This document shows positions 42,587 through 48,914 of a stretch of 48,914 nt of DNA, piece by piece. The stretch is from F23-B02 sp963625685. GTDB lineage: Bacteria > Bacillota > Clostridia > Oscillospirales > Oscillospiraceae. Location: positions 1-48,914 of the forward strand of contig CAVFTR010000013.1 in the NCBI GenBank assembly GCA_963625685.1, written 5' to 3'. A program made the position numbers and the translations under genes. The notes under the pieces are model-generated. The model was not told the DNA's origin. It ran no database searches and saw only the letters and a program-made list of their open reading frames with translations. The stretch's first letter is position 1, and each line of letters opens with the position of its first letter.

Positions 42587-43372
42587 ATGGGTAGACTCGA
42601 TGGAAAGGTCTGTTTCGTTACAGGTGCAGGCTCCGGTATAGGCGCAAAGACCGCCGAGCTCTTCGCTCAGGAGGGTGCAGGCGTCATAATGGCAGACCTG
42701 AATGAGGAGGGCCTCAGCAGCGTCGCCGAGCGCATAAGGGCCGCCGGCGGAGACGTCATGACGGCCGTCGTAAATATAAGCGACAACGACGCCGTGAAGG
42801 CCGCCGTCGCGGCGGGCGTCGAAAAGTACGGCAGGATCGACGCGCTGGCCAACATCGCCGGCGTCCTCGACGTGGCGATGCGGCCTATCGACGATTTTCT
42901 TACCGCCGATCTTGATATGACCCTCGGCGTTAATGTCAAGGGGACGATGTACGTCACGCGCGCCGTCGTCAGGCAGTTTATGGCGCAGGGCTACGGTGCG
43001 GTCGCGACAGTCGCCTCCGTCGGCGGCGTGACCGGCAACGGCAGCGCCGCATACACGGTCTCCAAGGGCGCGGAGATCGCGCTCACGAAGCATATCGCGC
43101 TGCGCTTTGCAAACGGCGAGCAGAGGATACGCGCAAACTGCGTATGCCCCGGCACCGTCATGACCCCGATGACGCAGCGCGCGATGAAGTCGAGGGGCAA
43201 ATACACAAAGGCGGCAAAGGCGATGCAGGCGTCCACGGCCAAGCATTCCACGCTTGACGTCGGCACGTGCAGCGACCTTGATATCGCAAGGATACTCCTC
43301 TTCCTGTGCAGCGACGACTCGGCGCCGCTCAACGGGCAGTCCATCGTCGCCGACTACGGCGCGAATCTCTGA
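42587..43372 (+). CDS. Short-chain dehydrogenase, candidate hydroxysteroid dehydrogenase
   Basis: A 261-residue SDR at the distal end of the bai operon, with AAAGGAG upstream. It has TGAGSGIG (12-19), Asp37 after the second strand suggesting NAD(H), an unusual ANIAG in place of NNAG (88-92), Ser144, Tyr156 and Lys160. Typical motifs RANCVCPGTVMTPM and NGQSIVADYGANL are present. Context points to a bile acid hydroxyl group (3, 7 or 12 position), but I cannot assign the position or stereochemistry. It is distinct from the BaiA-like protein at 35783 and from the truncated dehydrogenase that follows. Confidence 0.8.
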   Translation: MGRLDGKVCFVTGAGSGIGAKTAELFAQEGAGVIMADLNEEGLSSVAERIRAAGGDVMTAVVNISDNDAVKAAVAAGVEKYGRIDALANIAGVLDVAMRPIDDFLTADLDMTLGVNVKGTMYVTRAVVRQFMAQGYGAVATVASVGGVTGNGSAAYTVSKGAEIALTKHIALRFANGEQRIRANCVCPGTVMTPMTQRAMKSRGKYTKAAKAMQASTAKHSTLDVGTCSDLDIARILLFLCSDDSAPLNGQSIVADYGANL

Positions 43373-43419
43373 TACACCGCACCCGCACAAAATGATCTGT
43401 GAAAGGAGCTGTACTTATT

Positions 43420-43644
43420 ATGAGCAATCGATTAGAAGGAAAAGTCGCCCTGGTGACGGCATGCACCAGAGGCATAGGCCGCGCGATCGCCGATCTGTTT
43501 GCCGACGAGGGCGCAAAGGTATACTACGCCTGCCGCAACATGGAGACCGGCAGGGCCGCAGTCGAAGCCGCCCGCGCACGCGGCGGACAGGCGGAGCTCG
43601 TATACTTCGAGGCGCATGAGCCGGCAACTCACAGGAGCATGATA
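43420..43644 (+). pseudogene. 7alpha-hydroxysteroid dehydrogenase-like gene, 5' fragment truncated by mobile element
   Basis: ATG 43420 with AAAGGAG upstream opens an SDR that resembles clostridial 7alpha-HSDH: NRLEGKVALVTACTRGIG compares with RLEGKVAIVTSSTRGIG, and GGQAELVYFEAHEPATHRSM with the equivalent VYFNAREEETYTSM. Similarity stops at about residue 75 (43644). No NNYG motif, catalytic Ser-Tyr-Lys or C-terminus follows; the frame runs on to 43920 through sequence antisense to a recombinase gene. The missing part should be about 185-190 codons. The break coincides with the edge of a serine-recombinase element, so insertion (or a linked deletion) is the likely cause. It was probably the last gene of the bai operon. 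Confidence 0.85.
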
Positions 43645-43708
43645 AAGAACAAAGTGCGTTTAGGAAAGGCAAGTAGAAATTTCTCTCTTTTCAGACGGTT
43701 TGACACGA

Positions 43709-44167
43709 TCAATCGCTGTTTTCTGCGTTCCTGCGGTAGTTTTGCCATACGTTATAGACTGCCATCTGCCATTGGAGCTCCGGGGGCAGCATCAGCAGAG
43801 AAAAAAGCGGGTTTATCGCCAGAAGTTCCTGCTCTGCGGCGGACTGGAGCCAGATGCCGTTTTCAGCCAGCGCACTCAGGGCTTGCAGCAGAAGCCCGCG
43901 ATCCCGCGCCACGCGGTTGAACTGCGTAACAAGTACGATGCCGGCGTTTTTCTCAGCGGTCAATCGGCAGGCGTCCTTCCAGCCGTCACGATCAAGGGAA
44001 ACGCCCTTTTCGTATGCCCTGACCTCACCCACGATCTCATACCCATTGCGCCCGGCGTATTCGTGCAGCCGGGCGCTTTGTGCGTCCAGAGCGTGATCGC
44101 CGTCAAGCTGCATCTGCGTCGCCACCCGGCAATAGAATACCACACGCTTGCGTTTATTGCTATCCAT
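43709..44167 (-). CDS. Short serine-recombinase-like protein with catalytic Ser replaced by Ala
   Basis: A 152-residue protein with the resolvase N-terminal fold only. It starts at ATG 44167 with GGAGG upstream. The segment VVFYCRVATQMQ aligns with YCRLS in the two larger recombinases, so the catalytic Ser is Ala16. Downstream LVTQFNRVARDRG corresponds to LVKDLSRLGRD. It lacks the zinc ribbon and the coiled-coil domain. It is therefore unlikely to cut DNA and may act as an accessory or directionality factor. It follows the 545-residue recombinase gene by 14 bases in the same operon. Confidence 0.82.
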   Translation of the reverse strand: MDSNKRKRVVFYCRVATQMQLDGDHALDAQSARLHEYAGRNGYEIVGEVRAYEKGVSLDRDGWKDACRLTAEKNAGIVLVTQFNRVARDRGLLLQALSALAENGIWLQSAAEQELLAINPLFSLLMLPPELQWQMAVYNVWQNYRRNAENSD

Positions 44168-44181
44168 GATTTGACCTCCAT

Positions 44182-45819
44182 TCAGACATTTCCGACAAAG
44201 CGGTAGAAGATTTTAATGTCCCGGACGCGCTTCCCGTCAACGACGGCGCTTTCCCCGACCTCGATGTGGTCGATCAGCTCATCCACCGTCTCACGGTCCA
44301 GCTCCCGGATATGCATATGCTTCCGGACGAGGCCCGCCCAATGCTGCATATCGGCAGTCGTCTGCTCCTGCCGCTGCGTTTCGGAAAGCAGCTCTTCCAG
44401 CCGCTCCGCCTTTTGCAGCCGCTCCTGCTCGCTCTTTTGCATCAGCACTGAGAAGGCCGCGGGGGTGAGGACGCCGCACACCTTGTCCTCATAGAGCTTG
44501 GCGGTGGATTGCTCCAGCTCGTAAATGCGGCGGCGCAGCTTCGTGATCTCCCGTCGGATACCTTCCGTGTGCTCGGCACTTGCGGCGCTGCGCTGGCGTT
44601 GCAGCCTGTCCAACACGGCGGCTTCGTCCAACTCCAGCTTTTCGGCGTGGGCGCGGATCTCGCTCATCACGAGCTCCGTGAGCGTCATTTCATAGATGGT
44701 GTGCCGCGAACACGCGCCGTGACCGGAGGCCGCATATCGGGAACAGAAATAGGAAACATATCGCTTGGACGTGCCATTTTTGCGGCGCTGGTTCTCCCGG
44801 TTGCCCTGAAGCGGGGCCTTGCAGTCGGCGCAGATGAGCTTGCCGGTGAACAGGAAGGGCTTCGGCGGGGCGTTGTCGGCGGCAATCAGGGACTTTTCCT
44901 GATTGACCGCCTGCACCGCCGTCCACAGCTCCGGGGAGATGATTGCCTCATGCGCCCCCTCGTGCCGTATCCACTCAGATTCCGGCTTGCAGATCATGGT
45001 GCTGTCCTTGTAGGAGCGGGAGCCGGTCTGGTTCTGGACGAGGGTGCCGGTGTAGACCTCATTTGCCAGCACGTTTTTCACCGTGGCATACATCCACAGC
45101 TTTGCGTACTTGCAGGAGCCGTTCCCGTATTTCACCGCCCAATACCAGCGCGGGGAGAGGATACCTTCGCTGTTCAAAACACCGGCGATCTTGCCGTAGG
45201 CCATGCCGGTGCGACGCAGCTCGAACATCCGGCGCACCACGGCAGCGGCTTCCTCGTCGATCACCAGCCGATGCCTGTCCTCCGCACTCTTTCGGTAGCC
45301 GTAGGGGGCGTAGGCGGCAATATACTGGCCGCTTCGCATTTTGGCGTGGAGAACGGATTTGATCTTGCCGGACAGGTCCTTCAAATGGTAGTCGTTCATC
45401 AGACTGCGAAAGTGCAGCATATCCGTGTTGTCGCCCTCGCTGTCCAGACAGTCAAGGACGGACACAAAGCGGCAGCCCAGCGATGGGAATATCACGTCCG
45501 TGTACCGCCCCACCTCGATAAAATCACGGCCCAGCCTCGATAAGTCCTTTACCAGAATGAGGTCGATCAGGCCATGCCGCGCGTCCTCCAGCATTTCCAG
45601 AAATCCGGGCCGCTGAAAACTGCCGCCGCTATAACCGTCGTCCCGGTAGGCTTTGACCTCCGTCCAGCCGTTGAGCATTACAAACCGGGACAACAGCGCA
45701 TACTGATTTTCTATGCTGACGGATTCGTCGGCAGGGATGTAGCCTTTGGCCTTGGCGGAGTTGGAGGCGTCGTCCACGCTCAGGCGGCAATAGATGCCCA
45801 CCTTATATCGCTTCTGCAT
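44182..45819 (-). CDS. Large serine recombinase (TnpX-like)
   Basis: A 545-residue site-specific recombinase that should excise and integrate the element. The chosen start ATG 45819 gives MQKRYKVGIYCRLSVDD; the frame extends to 45861 without added homology. Resolvase domain: catalytic Ser in YCRLS, SIENQYALL, and VKDLSRLGRDFIEVGRYTD. The recombinase domain follows (GYRKSAEDRHRLVIDEEAAA), then a zinc-ribbon segment with LICADCKAPL and FCSRYAASGHGACS, and a long coiled coil (REITKLRRRIYELEQSTAKL). It overlaps the next upstream recombinase gene by 17 bases, so both are made together. Confidence 0.93.
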   Translation of the reverse strand: MQKRYKVGIYCRLSVDDASNSAKAKGYIPADESVSIENQYALLSRFVMLNGWTEVKAYRDDGYSGGSFQRPGFLEMLEDARHGLIDLILVKDLSRLGRDFIEVGRYTDVIFPSLGCRFVSVLDCLDSEGDNTDMLHFRSLMNDYHLKDLSGKIKSVLHAKMRSGQYIAAYAPYGYRKSAEDRHRLVIDEEAAAVVRRMFELRRTGMAYGKIAGVLNSEGILSPRWYWAVKYGNGSCKYAKLWMYATVKNVLANEVYTGTLVQNQTGSRSYKDSTMICKPESEWIRHEGAHEAIISPELWTAVQAVNQEKSLIAADNAPPKPFLFTGKLICADCKAPLQGNRENQRRKNGTSKRYVSYFCSRYAASGHGACSRHTIYEMTLTELVMSEIRAHAEKLELDEAAVLDRLQRQRSAASAEHTEGIRREITKLRRRIYELEQSTAKLYEDKVCGVLTPAAFSVLMQKSEQERLQKAERLEELLSETQRQEQTTADMQHWAGLVRKHMHIRELDRETVDELIDHIEVGESAVVDGKRVRDIKIFYRFVGNV

Positions 45820-47461
45820 ACCGTTCCTCCCGCACCAGCGCTCTGTCCACGTCCCCGACATAGCGGTAGATCACCTTTACATCGCAGATCCGCTGACCGT
45901 CGATTTTCCGGGCCTCGCCCACCTCGATGCGGTCCACCAGCGCAAACAGGATGCTCTCGTCCAGCGCCGTGATCTCCGTATAGCGGCGGATCACGTCCAT
46001 CCAGCGGTTTGCGTCCTGCTTTGTTTCGAGCTGCAAGTGGACTTTCTTCTCCAGCTCCGGTATGGCGGCAGCCTTTTCCGCACGCTCCGCCTCATACTTG
46101 CGCATGAGGGTCTGGAACACCGTCTGCGGGATCGCGCCGGTGCATTTGTCCTCGTAGAGATTCTGCATAAGCCGTTCCAGCTCGGTCACACGCGCCGCTG
46201 CCGCTTTCAGCTCCTGCTCACAGGAAGCGACGCGGCTGCGGCTTTCCTTTTCCTTCATCCGGCTGATCTGCTCCGCCAGCCGCGCACCGTCCAGCTCGAC
46301 GCAGCGGGCCTTTTCGCGGATGTCCGACAGCACCAGCTCCTCCAGCACATTCTCATAGATGGAGTGGATGGTGCAGGCGCTTTTGCCGCTTCTGGCATAG
46401 TTGCCGCAGATGAAGGAGCTGTACCGCCCCGGTGTTCCATCCTTGTAGGTAAACCGCTCGATGTGGTTGCGCATTTTGAAGCCACAGTCGGCGCAGTAGA
46501 CGAGGCCGGTGAAGATGCTTCGGATGCCGTCCGTAGGCGGCGTCTTGCGGACTTTCTTTTTGTCGATGCTGACCACGGTATCCCATATCTCCCGGGAGAT
46601 GATAGGCTCGTGGGTCCCCTCCACCCGTATCCATTCCTCCTCCGGCTTGTTGATGAGCTTTCTGGACTTGTAGGAAAGGGTGCCGGTTTTGCCCTGCACC
46701 ATGTTCCCGATATAGACCTCGCTGCGGATGAGGGATTTGACGGTGTTCTCCGCCCACTTGTGGTTGACGTTGCGGGGGTCTGCGCGTCCCTGACGCTGAT
46801 AGTAAAGCGCACCGGGCGACAGCACGCCCTCCTCGTTGAGCGTTACGGCGATGGCGCGAAAGCCCATGCCGGAGGCACGCATGGCGAAGATGCGGCGCAC
46901 CATGGGTGCTGTCTCCTCGTCGATGACCAGATGGTGCTTGTCCGCAGGGTCGCGCTTGTAGCCGTAGGCGGGGTATGTGCCCATGAACTTGCCGTTCTCT
47001 GCGCAGGCCCGCTTGACCGCCTTGACCTTCTTGGAGGTGTCGCGGCTGTAAAATTCGTTAAATAAATTCAAAAAGCACATGACGTCGGTGCTGCCGTTGC
47101 GGCTCTCTGTGTCGATGCCGTTGTTCAGGGCGATGAAGCGGCAGCCCAGCGAGGGGAACAGGTAATCCGTGTACTGGCCGAACTCGATGTAGTTGCGGCC
47201 AAAGCGGCTGAGATCCTTTACGAGGATCAGGTTGATCTTCTTTGCCTTCGCATCTTCGATGAGGCGTTTTACGCCGGGCCGGTCGAAATTCGTACCCGAA
47301 TAACCGTCGTCGATATAGGTATCAATCTCGTTCCAGCCCCGCTGGCGCACATAGTTTTGGAGCAAGAGCTTCTGATTCTCAATGGAAACGGATTCTCCGT
47401 CCCGCTCATCGTCGTTGGAAAGGCGGCAGTAGATGCCCACGTTGTATGTCTTTTCGATCAT
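45803..47461 (-). CDS. Large serine recombinase (TnpX-like), second copy
   Basis: A 552-residue recombinase. The start ATG 47461 follows GGGAGG; an in-frame start at 47569 lacks support. Motifs: NVGIYCRLSNDDERDGESVS with catalytic Ser, LVKDLSRFGRNYIEFGQYTD, the recombinase-domain YGYKRDPADKHHLVIDEETA, zinc-ribbon CADCGFKMRN and CGNYARSGKSACT, and a coiled coil near the C-terminus. It is clearly related to, but different from, the 545-residue protein. Two large recombinases in tandem may act jointly, as CcrA and CcrB do in SCC elements, or recognise different sites. Confidence 0.93.
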   Translation of the reverse strand: MIEKTYNVGIYCRLSNDDERDGESVSIENQKLLLQNYVRQRGWNEIDTYIDDGYSGTNFDRPGVKRLIEDAKAKKINLILVKDLSRFGRNYIEFGQYTDYLFPSLGCRFIALNNGIDTESRNGSTDVMCFLNLFNEFYSRDTSKKVKAVKRACAENGKFMGTYPAYGYKRDPADKHHLVIDEETAPMVRRIFAMRASGMGFRAIAVTLNEEGVLSPGALYYQRQGRADPRNVNHKWAENTVKSLIRSEVYIGNMVQGKTGTLSYKSRKLINKPEEEWIRVEGTHEPIISREIWDTVVSIDKKKVRKTPPTDGIRSIFTGLVYCADCGFKMRNHIERFTYKDGTPGRYSSFICGNYARSGKSACTIHSIYENVLEELVLSDIREKARCVELDGARLAEQISRMKEKESRSRVASCEQELKAAAARVTELERLMQNLYEDKCTGAIPQTVFQTLMRKYEAERAEKAAAIPELEKKVHLQLETKQDANRWMDVIRRYTEITALDESILFALVDRIEVGEARKIDGQRICDVKVIYRYVGDVDRALVREERYAEAI

Positions 47462-47599
47462 CTGTATTTTACCTCCCGATTCTCTGTGATTCATACATCC
47501 GTGCGGCGTGATGGCTCTCGCAGGTTTTCCCTGCAAGAATAGGATACCGGAGATACCATCTTCGCGCAAGGATGCTGCCGCAGGGAGGCCGGTAGTCTG

Positions 47600-47791
47600 T
47601 CAGGAAGCGTGACAGCTCTGCGCCGCAGCCGGTTCCGGCTCTGACAGGGCGCGGCGCACCGCAAGCTGCTCCAGCGTCCGGGCTAAATCCTTCTCGCTGG
47701 AGAACACGCTGGTCACGCGGTAGAGGGTCTTGCCGATCCTGACCTCCTTGTAGGAGGCGGAGGGCCTGTTGGGGATGGCCTGCTGCTGCAT
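47600..47791 (-). CDS. TnpW-family transposon protein
   Basis: A 63-residue protein typical of Tn4451-like and related clostridial elements. The core EVRIGKTLYRVTSVFSSEKD then ARTLEQLAVRRAL is the recognisable part. TnpW proteins are short, of unknown function, and usually encoded next to large serine recombinase genes, as here (138 bases upstream of the 552-residue recombinase). GGAGG lies just before the start codon. Confidence 0.8.
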   Translation of the reverse strand: MQQQAIPNRPSASYKEVRIGKTLYRVTSVFSSEKDLARTLEQLAVRRALSEPEPAAAQSCHAS

Positions 47792-47826
47792 AAACGCACC
47801 TCCGTTTCAAAAAACATATTCACAGG

Positions 47827-48378
47827 CTATGAGAGCACAGCCTGTCCGTATTCGATAGAAAACAGCGCAGCCGCGCCGCGAGGGTTTTGCCGCCGTATGA
47901 CATACGATGCTGCTCCGGCGCGGCTGCCTGCATATTCCTGTTGTGTTTGGATTGTTTGCTCGCCGTATTTGTCACGTCCCCCGGCGAAGGCTCCAGAAGC
48001 CTTTGGGACCGGCAGCAGCCGCCTTTGGCAAGGCTGTCCCATCCCCACAGTGCCGTGGCTTGTAAGGCTCACGAGCGCCGCAGGAATCCCCCTCAAGTCA
48101 GTGGGAGGCCGTAGCTGGGGTTGCGTATCGCCCGCGCTGTCATCGCGCCCAATGCCGCCACGCATCGGGTCAAAGGCCGCGTAGATCGCTCGGATGCCTT
48201 CCCGCCCCGGAGGGCGGGAGGCTGTCGTCTTGGCGGCGCGCCTTTCGTCGCTCGGCTCTCTGGCCGCGCGGGGTCTGTGCTGATGCCGGTGTCTATTCCG
48301 TTTTCAAGGAGCAGAGGCGAGGGAGATATACTCCCTCTCATATACCTCAAGAAAAAAACGGGCAAAAGTAAGGGCGTT
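47827..48378. other. Gene-free stretch inside the mobile element
   Basis: About 550 bases between tnpW and the sigma-like gene. Several open frames exist on both strands but none shows a family pattern, a good ribosome site and sensible composition together. The sequence is GC-rich with several short inverted repeats. It could hold a regulatory RNA or a remnant gene; I see nothing firm. Confidence 0.5.
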
Positions 48379-48801
48379 TTAGGAAAATTCTTTGAGAATT
48401 TTTTCGAGCCGGATAATAGCCCTATTGATGCTCTCTCCGACAGACGCTTTGCTGATGCCCTCGGCAGCTGCAATCTCAACAGCGGTCATTTTGTCAAGGA
48501 CAGAGGCAAGCACGCGCCGCCGCTGGGTTTCCGTGAGCTGCGCCAGCGCGTCGCGCATCGTCTGCTCCAGCTCCATGCGCTCCAGCGCCTCGTCCGGCCG
48601 CTCCGGCTTGATCAGTGCATCCGCCTCGATGCCGTCGCCAGCGTCCAGCGAATAGAAAGCCTTGTTGTCTCGGATGTACTGCGCGTAGTTGATTTGGAGC
48701 CGACGGTCCTCTTCAAGGAACGCGGCGATCTCGTCGGGGACTTCCAGAAAGGTGTCCTCGGTGTACCACGGGTAGTGGTCTTTCAGGTTGATGGTTGTCA
48801 T
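48379..48801 (-). CDS. Sigma-70 region 4-like helix-turn-helix protein of the mobile element
   Basis: A 140-residue protein of the kind often found in clostridial integrative elements. ATG 48801 is preferred over ATG 48807 because GGAGG lies about nine bases before it. The N-terminal part (INLKDHYPWYTEDTFLEVPD) is characteristic of this group. The C-terminal half is a sigma region-4 type helix-turn-helix: LAQLTETQRRRVLASVLDKM then TAVEIAAAEGISKASVGESI. It probably regulates element genes. It is upstream of tnpW and the recombinases on the same strand. Confidence 0.83.
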   Translation of the reverse strand: MTTINLKDHYPWYTEDTFLEVPDEIAAFLEEDRRLQINYAQYIRDNKAFYSLDAGDGIEADALIKPERPDEALERMELEQTMRDALAQLTETQRRRVLASVLDKMTAVEIAAAEGISKASVGESINRAIIRLEKILKEFS

Positions 48802-48914
48802 AGTCATTTCCTCCGTTTGGATGTTTTTGTTTGGGATGCAGGCAAATCCAAACGAAGGTCGGCGGGGAGCGGCAGCCCACGGCGAAGCAGCGCCGTGAAC
48901 GGCAAAAAGCGCCC

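Larger units (their letters stand above)
43645..48914. mobile_element. Serine-recombinase mobile element (Tn4451/ICE-like), left part only
   Basis: From about 43645 to the window end every recognisable gene is of mobile-element type, on the minus strand: a short recombinase-like protein, two large serine recombinases, a TnpW-type protein and a sigma-like helix-turn-helix protein. The recombinase genes point toward the junction with the truncated dehydrogenase, as in Tn4451/Tn5397-type elements, where the large resolvase gene sits at one end. The exact end base, target dinucleotide and right end are not determinable here. Cargo lies beyond the window. Confidence 0.8.

Noticed and set aside
43399..43920. 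A 173-codon reading of the truncated dehydrogenase
   Set aside because: Only residues up to about codon 75 after ATG 43420 show homology. The rest is antisense to a recombinase-like gene and is chance sequence.
43652..48386. Similar sequences AAGTGCGTTTAGGAAA (43652) and AAGGGCGTTTTAGGAAA (48370) as element attachment repeats
   Set aside because: The second lies at the 3' end of the sigma-like gene inside the element, and the match has a substitution and an indel. This looks like coincidence.
48093..48479. A 128-codon minus-strand frame overlapping the sigma-like gene
   Set aside because: It overlaps the end of a recognisable gene in another frame, is Arg/Pro-rich and shows no family pattern.

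Overview
The window looks like the chromosome of a GC-rich gut Clostridia bacterium, most likely an uncultured relative of the Oscillospiraceae/Ruminococcaceae. The signs are strong AGGAGG-type ribosome binding sites, an S-layer-homology exoprotein, a 2-hydroxyacyl-CoA dehydratase pair, a Tn4451-like multi-recombinase mobile element, and above all an almost complete set of bile-acid-inducible (bai) genes. The family placement is an inference; no rRNA gene is present.

Layout. 1-520: five tRNA genes on the minus strand behind one strong promoter. 670-4440: a small hypothetical gene, proC, an SLH-domain exported protein, and a gene-free stretch packed with perfect hairpins. 4455-11433 (minus): a small membrane protein, two 2-hydroxyacyl-CoA dehydratase subunits, hypB, hypA and a 922-residue iron-sulfur/GltD-like flavoprotein. 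11664-17485: a TetR regulator, a three-gene minus-strand operon resembling baiJ-baiK-baiL (flavoprotein, CoA transferase, short-chain dehydrogenase), and a divergent LysR regulator. 17537-28275 (minus): an 11-kb surface-glycan-like cluster with UDP-glucose dehydrogenase, five ATP-grasp proteins, two family-2 glycosyltransferases, a polysaccharide pyruvyl transferase, and a sodium:solute symporter with a 34-residue partner. 28358-43372: the core bai genes. baiE and baiCD run on the minus strand; baiH, a two-gene AraC/cupin regulatory unit, baiA, baiB, baiG, two baiF paralogues and another short-chain dehydrogenase run on the plus strand. 43420-43644: the first 75 codons of a 7alpha-hydroxysteroid-dehydrogenase-like gene, cut off by a mobile element that fills the rest of the window (a short recombinase-like protein, two large serine recombinases, TnpW and a sigma-like protein).

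How the genes fit together. BaiG would import primary bile acids and BaiB would join them to CoA. BaiA would oxidise the 3alpha-hydroxyl, BaiCD would introduce the delta-4 bond, and BaiE would remove the 7alpha-hydroxyl. BaiH, BaiCD and BaiA would then carry out the reductive arm, while the BaiF-type transferases recycle CoA. The six enzymes reported as sufficient for cholate to deoxycholate conversion (BaiB, CD, A2, E, F, H) all have a candidate here, and in BaiE the active-site residues are visibly conserved. The nearby baiJKL-like operon suggests a side branch to 5alpha (allo) bile acids. The gene order differs from the single baiBCDEA2FGHI operon of Clostridium scindens, no baiI is seen, and a 14-base motif is shared by the baiCD/baiH and baiA control regions. 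All functional statements come from reading sequence and from memory of the families; no database search was run.
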